A stretch of DNA of 64,000 nucleotides from Rotaria macrura (taxonomy: Eukaryota; Rotifera; Eurotatoria; Philodinida; Philodinidae): positions 1 through 64,000 of the forward strand of contig OENT01000244.1 of the NCBI GenBank assembly GCA_900239685.1. The letters are read 5' to 3'. The position numbers were made by a program, and so were the translations under genes. This document shows, in pieces, positions 52,001 through 62,503 of this stretch. The first letter of the stretch is position 1. Each line of letters opens with the position of its first letter. Below the pieces are notes generated by a model. The model saw only the letters and a program-made list of their open reading frames with translations, was not told where the DNA came from and made no database searches.

Positions 52001-52459
52001 TACGATTGCTTTTCCATATATTTATTCGTACTATTAATTAACTATGTGTTTCACACACGTATTCAAACTACGCCTACAATGATTATCAGACTTTCTTAAT
52101 TGCCGTGTTAAAATTTGTCCAGCATAGTAAGAAAAAATTCGATCAGTTCTATACACAAATATATATATCGAGCTAGGTGGCATGATGTGTTCATTATGGA
52201 TATCAATTTACCTGGTGCGCAGCTAATAATTTTCTCTCTTCGTCAACATTCGTAATTAATTTCATTGGTCAAATTATTATAACAAAATAGAAAAAGAAAG
52301 AAGAGAAGCGAAAAAAAAAAACGAAGAACACGAATCGAATTTTTTTTCGATCACGTCTATATTACATTCTGTTATGTGAATGAATATTCATTCATTAATT
52401 GAAAAACCAACAACAAGTAATACATTGAACAAAACTCAATCGTTCATTCAGCAATCATC
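48450..52459. other. RGS 3' flank and long AT-rich intergenic region
   Basis: From 48450 to about 49300 the plus strand is pyrimidine-rich with (TA)n at about 49006-49030 and (TTTC)n at about 49170-49188, probably the 3' UTR. From 49300 to 52459 the DNA is ordinary AT-rich sequence with nothing I can name. Confidence 0.5.
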
Positions 52460-54123
52460 ATGTTTTATGCATCTCAATACGATCAACCTATGTCAAATGA
52501 AGTAAGAATGTGAATTTCGAGATTAGTATTTTAAACGAGTTAAAATGAGATAGTGCATAGGTGCTACAGTAGAATCAAATCGTAATTAGTAGAAAGCATC
52601 ACTCCGGCTAGGCATATTTTCTTTACGAAACTCTAGATTTCTTGTTTTGTTCGAACATTGACTATTTTTGTTTCTTAATGGTATATTTCTGATTTGTCAT
52701 TGTAAGTAGAACACTGACAACACTATCAAAAAGTATGTTTTGTTTTTGTATCTAAATCTAACGAATTTCTGATGAAGAATTTTCCAAGAAGAGATGCAAC
52801 AGTTAAATGCGCCATTGTTCATCGAATTCTAAATAAAGAACAAAACATTATTTGAATTCGATAAGATGAATCGTGTAGTAGAACATACATAGAAGCATAG
52901 CTTTACTTTCTTAATGACTTAAATATACAACTAGGTCAAATTTGATGTGCTTTTCTTTGCATGTTTCTTGAAAAGAAGGCTATTTTTAATAAATATTTAT
53001 AAGATTCTTAGAAAGGATTATCATTCAAAAGAAAAACAATATTCTTCGAAAGTTGTAGTAGATTGAGAAAATTTTAATTTTCTACAGTGCATAGTATTTG
53101 TAATTATTCTTCATAATCCAAGATTGTCACTCATAGGTTTCTTTTCGAAGATTCTAAAATAAATTCGTAGAACATTGAATAAACGTAACTATCGATGGTA
53201 ATCTAATTTTGAACTAGGATTGAATAATACAAAAATTTGAAAAACATGCATTTCGAATGGTCGATAGAATTTTGATTTTTTTTTGCGAAATTTGTTCAGT
53301 AGACATCGGTAAAAAAAGAAACAAATATATTTTAAAATAGTTCTTAGATAGTATATTTTAATTTCAACTGCAAAAAACGATAGTCTATATCCATGAATGT
53401 TCATACTGTTCAAAGATCAGATTGATATATTGTCCGTATGATTACACTTTGTCCATTTGTGATCATTTCTGATCTATTGAAGAACATCGTTGATCCTTCT
53501 CATTGATCATACAATTCTCAATTAATTCTTCTAATCATCAATTGATTTTGTATCAAATTATTCACACATTCAGATTTCTAGATGACAATGTTGGTTGTTT
53601 TGAATTTCATTTGTAGTTTTTTTCTTCTTATTATCTATTTTAGAGTGCATTCGCTTCAGTCAATCAAGAAAATGATAATACAAAACGAACGCATCTTTCA
53701 ACAACAATCAAACCGAATAAACAACTACCCGAAAAAGCTATTCGTTTAATGAACGATTGGTATTCAGAACATGAAGATAATCCATATCCGAACCGTAATG
53801 ATTTAGATTATTTGGCAACGAATGGTGGTATTAAAGAATCTCAAGTTAAAGCTTGGTTTTCTAATAAACGTAATCGAACACAAAACACACATCCTAAACG
53901 TGCTAAACGTTATCTGATTAGAAATCAAACACAACAAAACTTAACTTTATCTTGTGAGCCAGAAAAAATTCATATTGCAGATGAACTGGAACAACGTGTA
54001 CATTTACTGCAACAACAACAACAACCAAATCCTCAATTACTACCGTCCTATCCAACTAGTTGGACGTGGTTGCCATCAAATTCGTATGATTATTATAATC
54101 AACATTATTACTATAATCAATAG
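52460..54123 (+). CDS. Divergent TALE-class homeodomain protein
   Basis: Exons 52460-52501 and 53644-54123 give 173 aa. The homeodomain spans about residues 38-100 and has the three-residue loop extension with the diagnostic NPYP (EDNPYPNRNDL) between helices 1 and 2. The recognition helix is QVKAWFSNKRNRT: W48, F49, N51 and R53 are kept, but position 50 is Ser rather than the Ile usual in PBX/MEIS/TGIF/IRX. There is no MEIS, PBX or IRO box; the tail is Q-rich then Tyr/Asn-rich. Initiation at 52460 is the first ATG of a short 14-codon exon that splices in phase across a 1.14-kb intron. I cannot place it in a TALE subfamily. Confidence 0.83.
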
Positions 54124-54337
54124 GGAAAAGAAACAAATAATAAAACTTTATGTATCTATTGCTAATTTTTTTTTATTATACTCAGGATAAAAAGCATTTC
54201 AGATTATAATAAGTGGACGAAACAAAGAATACATCAGACTAGTAGTTCATTCTTGTCATATTCTCATTACCAATTTTTGATATTATTTCTTTTTCGAAAT
54301 AAAACAAAGGAGTGAGAAAGAAATTCATTGAGATTTC
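54124..54337. other. Convergent intergenic gap between homeobox and elongase genes
   Basis: About 214 bp between two convergent stop codons; must hold both 3' UTRs. An AATAAA-like signal is seen on the plus strand near 54298. Confidence 0.5.
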
Positions 54338-55413
54338 CTATTCATCTTTTTCATAGCCATTCTTTTTTAATTTGTTCTGTTTAACTTTTGATTTTGCTGA
54401 TAATGACTTTTTGATATAAGCTTGTACGTAGAAATTTGCAAAAAATAATAGAAACATAATGGCATATGCAAATATCCAATAAGCAAATAAAATTGGATAA
54501 TCACACTTCACGAGAAATAATTGTGCCGTATGAATCATAACCAGCATAAATTGAATCTTAAAAAGAAAATCATCTAAAAATTAATATTAATTACATATTG
54601 TATTTTAGGTACAAACCATTTGCATCCAAGTCATGGACTTTTTTAAAAATAAATATTGTCGAAACGACTGATTAAGCGCAGCCAATCCATAATAAAAATA
54701 CATAAGAAAATGTATAAATGAATTAATACAAGAATGAAATGTTCCGAAACCGCCCGGAACAAAACGAACACCAAACCACCAACTTATTGGCATTATACCA
54801 TGATGTAAAACATGTAAAACACTAACTTGATGAAAATTTTTTTTCATTATAAAAAATATTGTGTCCAATAGTTCAATAAATTTTGATAGAAAAAATAAAT
54901 GACAAACATGAACCATCTATTTCAGAAAGAAAAACAAAACAATAGATTTTTTTGAATATAATTTTCATTCCGTTTCCCGTACTCTCATAGCCATTGGAGA
55001 TCGTGAGTAATCTACAGGTTGACAACCTAATGAGTAACCATTTAACCAACCACCAGCAAGAAACTACATATAGAAAATATTCTGCTTTTTTTCCCGTAAA
55101 AATGGATACTTCTTATGTTATTTACTTGATAGAATAGATAGCCGGATAGAACAACCATTGCAAGATTGTAAACTAACAATAGTTCTCGAATTTTATATGG
55201 AGAACGATTTGCCATAAATTTTGGTCCTATATAAACAGCCATTAAATATACCAAACAGATCAAAGCTGATGGTATTGGAGAACCCATCATGAATAAATTG
55301 ACCGTACGTGGATCTAGTAGACAAGAACAAGACATAACTTTCTTTAGTTTTGATACGTCGTAATGTGATTCAACAGAGTCACATATCAAGTAGAAATATT
55401 CTCGTTGTTGAGT
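54338..55413 (-). CDS. ELOVL7: ELOVL7-like very-long-chain fatty acid elongase (first exon missing)
   Basis: An ER membrane condensing enzyme adding malonyl-CoA to long acyl-CoAs. Exons 55413-55126, 55063-54983, 54916-54617 and 54556-54338 read 295 residues in phase. Family blocks: DPRTVNLFMMGSP, GPKFMANRSPY, VYNLAMVVLSGYLFYQ, VDYSRSPMAMR, FLSKFIELLDTIFF, the catalytic His box HVLHH, NSFIHFLMYFYYGLAA. About seven hydrophobic segments are present. VDYSRSP and LDPRT favour the ELOVL1/7 branch. The C-terminus KKNGYEKDE resembles a lysine-based ER-retrieval tail. The first exon opens at a splice acceptor (GAAATAG) with no Met, so a short 5' exon lies upstream of 55413. Confidence 0.93.
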
Positions 55414-55945
55414 CTATTTCATCAAATTAGTGTAGTGTTGAAAAAATTTCAATGAACAAAATAAGCATTTAGCAGGATAAAAACAAGTTCGAGAACTTTT
55501 AATTTTTTTGTTTTTAATCAACAACGAATGAAACCTAATGAGCTCATCAGCTAGTTGATATAAAAAAGAACTTGTAAATACAAGAAAAAATTTTTTATAG
55601 ATCAAATTCTATCTTACACAGTGGTCAACTACTCTACTATTATCTACAGTTCACTCAAAATCAATTCTTTCCATTCTGAAATCAATATGGATATTTCGTT
55701 TTCGGATTACAAGAGAAAACATCGTTTTACAACTCTTAATTACACGCATGCTAACAAAATCATATGTATCCTATTTTCTGAACAATAGACACATGTTGAG
55801 TAAAAGATTTTTCATGGATATTTTATTGCTTGGAAATTCGTTCATGAAACATAAGAATTAATTTCTAAACATATTTTTCAATAATTATAGAATGACTTCA
55901 AGAAAAAATCTTTGCCCGTTTAAATATCATAATGCTAAAGATGTT
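55414..55945. other. ELOVL 5' flank
   Basis: Must contain the missing first coding exon or its intron; I could not choose one confidently. Otherwise unremarkable AT-rich DNA. Confidence 0.45.
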
Positions 55946-56484
55946 TTTTGTGTACTCAAAAAGTGAGTACACTAGAATCGGTCAGTGTGTCCGGCCGTCC
56001 GTTTACACGAAAACTCTTTACGAATACATTTGATTGAGCTGAAATTTTGTGCACAGAATTGTCTCATCAATATCTCGGTTGAGTTCGAAGGTGAGAAGGA
56101 TCCGGCAAGAAATGGCTGAGTTATCGAAAAAATTGTCATTATTGACCAAACAATCCCTGAGTGGGGTACAGGGATTTTTTCAAAAAAAACATTTTCCTCT
56201 CAGAATTATTCACTACATATATAAATCGACTCAGTTTTTAACGCTGATTCCGAATCTGATATTAGTTTTGAACCAAATCGTAGCTTTCTAACAAAACATC
56301 GCCTGAAAATGCACAAAAACTGTATCCAGAAACGAAATTGCCTAGATATGTCTCAGATGACCAGTAGTTTTTGGGTTTCCCAAAAGGATTCACCAGTGTA
56401 CACATTCTAGAATGACTGATTTGTCTCTTTCACTTTTTGAAGTACGCATAACTCTCGGACTTAAGTCCGAGGTTTTCACTTTTA
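55946..56484 (+). repeat. Family A interspersed repeat, copy 4 (full length)
   Basis: Both terminal palindromes are cleanest here: GTGTACTCA-AAAAG-TGAGTACAC (55950-55972) and the perfect CTCGGACTTAAGTCCGAG (56454-56471). The internal blocks match copies 2 and 3, with small indels (for example one G fewer in CCCTGAGTGGGGTAC). Intergenic. Confidence 0.92.
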
Positions 56485-58741
56485 TTTAAAATATGAAATG
56501 AATAGAATTACATTATCGATGTTCAAGTTTTGCATAGTCTCGTTGATACCTCAACATACACATTCGCTTAGTCAGTCATCAATCACTGTTACACCGAGAA
56601 TAATTTGAAACCGGAGAAATCTTTACAGTTAGATATGCAATAATGAATAGATCATCATGCATACTGCAAACTACGATAAACTCAATACATAAATGGTATA
56701 ATGTTCAGTTTGTGTCCGACAATTTTTGTAAGACTGATTACTTACCCTGAGTTTGCTAGAACACTTAGACTTTTCAGATATTCTTTTATTAGGTTTCTTT
56801 TTGCCTGGAAAAAAATATTCGAAATTTTTAGTTTGATTTTTTTCGTGCAAGTAAAACTGTCGTATGCAAATCAGTATAACCGTTTGTGTATTACTTATTC
56901 TGAATCCGAAAGACAAGAGATTTTCATGGTGACAATTCGAAATGTTTACTTTTAAATTCTTATTGACGAAATTTCCGTGAAGGATAGTAATTATAGATCT
57001 TAATTGAAATTTGATGAAAGTTTTTGTTTTAGATATAACGTGTACTTTCTGACATTTTGTGGAAACCTACACAATTATTCAATGGAATATTTATTTGTAT
57101 GTTACTTGACTTTGCAGTTAAATACAAAATTGTTACTCTATCCTATAAAAAAATTCGATCTTTAAGATATTTAATTCTGATCGATATCTCTTGTATGGTT
57201 CATGTCTAACTAAAATATATGCTGGGACATTTTCAATTATCATCGATTCATATATTCCAAAATTATCATGAATATTGTAGTGAGTCCTAACTGATTAGCC
57301 ACAATACATAGATGTCATTGCGTAAAGATAATATTAATTTCATAGTGTTTAGTTATAATGATATGAAAAAAACACTATGATTATTGATATTAACACTTAT
57401 TTTTACGAAATTCAATTATAGACTTTAGTAATGACAGATCTTCATTGATTAAGCATTATAGTATAGTTTCGAGTTTTAGAAATGTATTATTAATTGCTTT
57501 TGATCTTTCAAGAACCTGATTTCAAGTTCTTTCTCTATGTTCAATCCTTATAAAACGATAAACTCACGTACCACTGTAATTTTGTTTTGTTTCTTCCCAC
57601 AATGTACTGTAATATTTGAGTAGTTCCATGGCCAATAATCTGACGTTGAAATCTGAAACTTGATTTGTAAAAAAAAAAGTTCAATTAAAAGTTTATCTGG
57701 CAAATATTTTTGGAATAAATTAAATATATATATATATATATATAAATTCCAGAAATTTAAACAACATAGAACTAGATTGACTTTATGTCGGTGTGTTTTA
57801 TTCATCGAATACAATCATCACAGAGAAAGAATTAGAAGCACGAACAAAACAATCACTAAAGCAATATGTCATATAATTTCAAATCGATTTTATCAACTAT
57901 GTAATTATGGGTTTGTGTTCTGTATTAGTTGAAAATACTGCACACGTTGAAACACGTGGTCATCAGTGAGAAGTGATATCAATCAATGTAATCGCACAAT
58001 ATACCGTCTCTTTCAGCCATATTATAGTTCATGTTTGATTATACAAAGTTAAAACATTCATTGGAAATACATATGTGCAAAAAGAAAATTTTTTATCAGT
58101 ATTTCATATCATATGTAGAGATCTTTGGGGAGCTCCGAAGTCGGAGTCGGGTTTCGGAATAAAAAAATTGACTTCACAGGTCTCTAATCCTATGTTACAA
58201 AAGAGAGTATGTCGAATAAGAAGATCTTTCATTTGCTAACTAAAGTTTTCTTTGTTGAGTATTTTATACGAACGAAGTTACTTGAATTCAATCATCGTAA
58301 AGAAATACATATTCAACATATTTATACATTTGTGGATATGCTGTTCGTTGTTCTATGACAATATCAAAAAGAATATTATTCATCCATTGATAGTGTACGA
58401 ATATAAATCTGATCATCGCCGAGAAAAAGCTGAAAAAAAGATCTAAGTTTGATAAGATTAACATCACCGTTATCAACCAATGAATGCTTTGTTGACCATG
58501 AATGTCCACTGGAAATAGTAAAAATATCTTCTAGATCAAGAAGTATAAGTCAATATATAGACTTAATCAGATTCCTGACAAGACTATGCCCAATCAATAA
58601 CTAACTCAAGTGTTAATGATGCATTCAATGACAATATTGCACTTTGATGTTAATTGTGATTATTAATATCTAAAGAAAATTGCCACATTTTATTACTTGT
58701 GTAGAAAAACACAGATAAGTTCGACAAAACAAAATAAAAAG
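56485..58741. other. Intergenic, nothing recognised
   Basis: AT-rich DNA with a (TA)n run at about 57724-57744. A short segment at 58138-58175 (GGAGTCGGGTTTCGGAAT) resembles one near 63246 and may be a remnant of a small repeat. No gene model could be supported. Confidence 0.5.
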
Positions 58742-59731
58742 TTATGAGATTAACTTTTGTTGTTTTAGTTGATGTATTAGATTTTTCGTTGCTATGGCAT
58801 CAACAAGATCGCCATCCAATTGTTCACCTGTTACTGGTGAAACACGATTGTTACGGAGATACTCTTTAATGGTTTGTCGTTCGTATGTATGTCCATCACT
58901 AGCTATAACTGGATCAACAAATATCTGTTCTGTTAATCTACACGTTAAATTCTTTGCTAGTTGACGTGTTATGTTTTCTGATAGTAATGATACTGGTGTA
59001 CGTGGAACTCCTGGATTAAGTAAATTTCTATTAATTGGAACAACAATGTTTGTAACTGGTTGATCATTAGGATCACTCGGAATGGGACTGGGTTCTCGTT
59101 CATATGAACTTATCATTAGTTCTAGTTCAGCGATAAGTTCTTCATTGTTCATTTCTCGTGCTAAGTCTAAAGCTTTTTTACCGTCATGATTTTCTACATC
59201 AAGTTTAAATGAATCCTTTAAAACACTGTAATCAATAAATTTTCTTACATCACCGTGGTGCATTAAATAATGTATGAAATAATTTGAACAATAAGGTGGT
59301 TTTTCGTTGAGTAATCTTGAATCCTTACTTAACATATCATCAATAACTGGCCAATCGAATGTTTTACATGCTTGAATGAATTTATCTTGATCAAACAAAT
59401 GTTTAATATATTCATATTGTTCTCCAAATTTTCTTTTACGTTCATCAGCTATATCGAGAATAGTTTTTGGCTTGGGTCTATCATTTGTTTTCGCATATAT
59501 ATCTATTGGATTCGCTTCATTATATAAACATAATAGACGTTGAAATAGATCGATATTGCCATGATAGATTATTTGATGTCCAATAGACCATACGCGATTA
59601 GCCGTTATTAAAAATAAATCTTTTGGATTACGAACAATGTATTGATAAATGTGATCCCAAACTTTGGCATCGCCAACATACCCATTCTTTGCTTTGGAAT
59701 AGATTTCCTCATATGTATATGTCATTGCCAT
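58742..59731 (-). CDS. U-box protein with N-terminal helical/ankyrin-like region (cluster member 1)
   Basis: A single-exon 329-aa protein. The C-terminal residues about 258-325 form a U-box, the E2-binding, RING-like fold without zinc: LTCRLTEQIFVDPVIASDGHTYERQ then SPVTGEQL. The N-terminal 210 residues contain blocks shared by all three cluster members: LNEKPPYCSNYFIHYLMHHGD resembles the rest of the family (xNEKPPYRRFYLIHHMAY), and DGKKALDLAREMNNEEL looks like an ankyrin-type helix pair. It likely acts as an E3 ubiquitin ligase whose N-terminus selects targets; the target is unknown. Start ATG 59731; two Met are close together (MAM), the first is taken. Confidence 0.85.
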   Translation of the reverse strand: MAMTYTYEEIYSKAKNGYVGDAKVWDHIYQYIVRNPKDLFLITANRVWSIGHQIIYHGNIDLFQRLLCLYNEANPIDIYAKTNDRPKPKTILDIADERKRKFGEQYEYIKHLFDQDKFIQACKTFDWPVIDDMLSKDSRLLNEKPPYCSNYFIHYLMHHGDVRKFIDYSVLKDSFKLDVENHDGKKALDLAREMNNEELIAELELMISSYEREPSPIPSDPNDQPVTNIVVPINRNLLNPGVPRTPVSLLSENITRQLAKNLTCRLTEQIFVDPVIASDGHTYERQTIKEYLRNNRVSPVTGEQLDGDLVDAIATKNLIHQLKQQKLIS

Positions 59732-59836
59732 CTAAAAGAGATTCAGAAATATAATACGTTTTTTTTTTTTTTTTACAGAATTCTCAAGTGTTTCTAAGAA
59801 GAAGAAAAAAACATGAAGTCTATATGTATATAATAA

Positions 59837-62343
59837 TTATTTCTTTTTCTGCTTTTCATGAAGTTCATTCAACGCTTGTTTGATTACTATGTTCGGTACN
59901 AAGTGTTCATTGAAAAAGGATGTCGAACATGTATTTCCTACTCATCGCTAGGAAATCGTAGGATTTCTCTGGTCTCGATTCTTCTCTTTGTTGTTCGATT
60001 TCTTCGAATCATTTTTCATTAAAAACTCTTTATACGGAATGCACTATTTGTTCTAATTTCAAACCATAAAATTGAATGCACTTGACTCAATCCTATCTAG
60101 TGCATCTTAGTACATTGACAAGTTTCTATTTAGACTAGAATTAGTCCATTTCACGTATGTTCGCGGGTACATTTCGTTGATTTCAACATTGTAGAATAAA
60201 TTCCTAGTTGTCATCGAATCTAGATCGAGTTAAATCCATTCTATGTACAACATTCTACAATGATCATCTTATTAACAAAAATACTAATAAAGTTTTCAGT
60301 GAACCATCAATTGCAATGTTCTTACTGAACTTTTCATACTTACATCCATGATAAAATTCTTGCTTTTAATCTACCAAACAAAAAATATCGAAACTCTTCT
60401 CTAACAAGCAGATTTTTGAGCTAACGAATATTTTCATCAATTAAAGTCGAAATTAATAATCAAATAAGATAGCAATATAAATATATCGATTGAATTCTTA
60501 AGAATAAAACAATATTTTCGAGATTATGAATTCATTCGATAATGTCAGAAGAGAATTCAACCGAAATCATTATCTGTAAGTATTAGTTCGAATTAAGATA
60601 ATTTTCAAATGTTGTAAAACTTCTCAATAGTGAAGATTTCAAAAATAAAAAAGAAAACAAACTCACACTAGTCGTTCTTCATCAGAAATGCAGATAGATT
60701 TTGAATAGATATACGAATTATGACTGATCCACGGATGTTATTAATTTTCGAAAGTACTGTAACATATCGATGATGAATCATTATTGTTTCAATTCTTGTC
60801 ACAAAGAGATATAGTCATGATAACAACTAAACTACAAAAGATTGTTGAAAATACGTAATACACATTAAACAGTAACACCAATTTATATTTTAGAATTCAA
60901 TCGTTTTCGATTGTAATCGATTTCTTGCATATAGCTAAATTTAACTAACCGATGTCCGATCATATTAGAAACTATGTAAAAACAAACTTTATCCTTAAAA
61001 CTATCTCAATTATGAAGAAGATTTAATTATTATTGAATCTTTGCAATCGATCAATTTAATAATGTACCGTAGAAAATAGATTGCTACATTATAATTATCA
61101 TATACATATGCGTGCACTGCTAGCATCGAACTTAATCTTCACAATCATAACAGATACATATTGTTTCACATAAGTCAGAGAAATTCATTTTCATAGTCAG
61201 GCTCTCACAACTTTGCAATTCAGATAACGATCAAAAGTCTTATTTCTAATGTTCAGATATAGGTGATTTGTCTTCATCGAGATATCTTATGTGAATGAGT
61301 TCTACGCTAAATGATGAATAAGATAAAATTTTCTGTATGGTGGTTTTTGATTAACCAAATCTGAATCATGTTCAAGCATTTTTCTACATTCACCGATTTG
61401 ATTGTTTTTTGCTAATTCAACAAATTTATCCNAGTGTAATATTTGTCAATTCAATATTTGTCATTGGCGAACGTCGATTACCTAAGTCAAGCCATTTTTG
61501 TATGGCTGATCTTTCGTAAGTGAAACCATCGGATAAAACAACAGGATCAGTAAAAATATCTCTTGTTAATGGACATGTAAAACAATCCAACATATTCGAA
61601 CCACCAGCTGCTAAAATTTCTTTTTCAAATTGGTCGCCATAATTCGTTTTTACTTCGGTTCGTTGTTGTCTCTTTTTGCCATGTTCTTCGCGTAGAGCCT
61701 GCATTTCAGATGATTGAGATTCTAAATATTTACCAAATTCAGAATGATTTTGTTCGAATGCAATTTCTGATGCTGTTTTTTTGTCATTTGTCAATAGTTT
61801 CATATCAAAATTACATATGGTGCGTAGTTGATCAAATGCTCTGAGATTATTTGAATACGCTAAATGATGAATAAGATAAAATTTTCTGTATGGTGGTTTT
61901 TGATTAACCAAATCTGAATCATGTTCAAGCATTTTTCTACATTCACCGATTTGATTGTTTTTTGCTAATTCAACAAATTTATCCATTACAACAAGACGTT
62001 GTATTATGTCATATAATTTTTTATGATCGTTCGATTTCGTTCGTTTTTCATTTGATAGTTCAAGAATATCTTTCGATGGTTTTGTTGCAGATTTTGATAA
62101 TAGAATAAAACGTAAATTTGGAATGGCTATAACTTTATTGAATAAATCAAGTGCTCCATGGATGACCAGGTAATGAAGTATTGAATAATTTTCATTAGGA
62201 GGTATGATTGTTAATAAATCCGATTGAACTAATAAGGTACGATAAACTTGATCATATTGATTCTTTTTACTATTTTTTACTATATCAAACATATCTTCAA
62301 ACGATAAAATATGAGGATTATTCGCCTGAATAGCGGTAGCCAT
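59837..62343 (-). CDS. U-box protein (cluster member 2), split by an N-bounded insert
   Basis: The main part is 62343-61433, 303 codons plus two bases. It has the cluster N-terminus (NQKPPYRKFYLIHHLAYSN) and a U-box (FTCPLTRDIFTDPVVLSDGFTYERSAIQ, SPMTNIELTN). It runs into an N at 61432 and then into out-of-frame sequence. The expected C-terminus, VPNIVIKQALNELHEKQKKK then stop, is found at 59899-59837, directly after another single N at 59900. Joining the two parts through one N makes a CTN Leu codon and a complete 324-aa protein matching member 3's ending (NPNTVVKQIINALQLKE). The 1,531 bp between the Ns has no GT-AG ends, so it is not an ordinary intron. Confidence 0.85.
59901..61431. other. 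N-bounded segment interrupting U-box gene 2, probable misplaced contig
   Basis: It lies between single Ns at 59900 and 61432. Most of it (59901-61302) is AT-rich with no coding signal. Its last 129 bp are an exact copy of an internal part of the neighbouring U-box gene. The best reading is a small contig placed here by scaffolding; a genuine insertion is possible. Confidence 0.7.
61303..61431. repeat. 129-bp perfect direct duplication of 61856-61984
   Basis: I compared the two segments base by base and see no difference over 129 bp. The copy ends exactly at the N at 61432. The source segment encodes residues about 120-163 of U-box gene 2. Confidence 0.9.
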
Positions 62344-62503
62344 TATCTAGAAAGGATAAATCATTCTCAAAATATAGGTTCAATGTCGTTTCTTCACTAA
62401 AAGAAAAATAGAAATCTTCCGGGGAGACATCAATCACAGACGTGCGAAAAATAGAAAACAAAACTTTTGTCAGTCGAAATGCAGAAAAGAAATCACGCAA
62501 CAC

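Noticed and set aside
59901..61431. Considered as a spliceosomal intron of U-box gene 2
   Set aside because: On the minus strand the ends are NGGATAA and GAACACTTN, with no GT-AG at the positions that restore frame, and the paralogues have no intron there.
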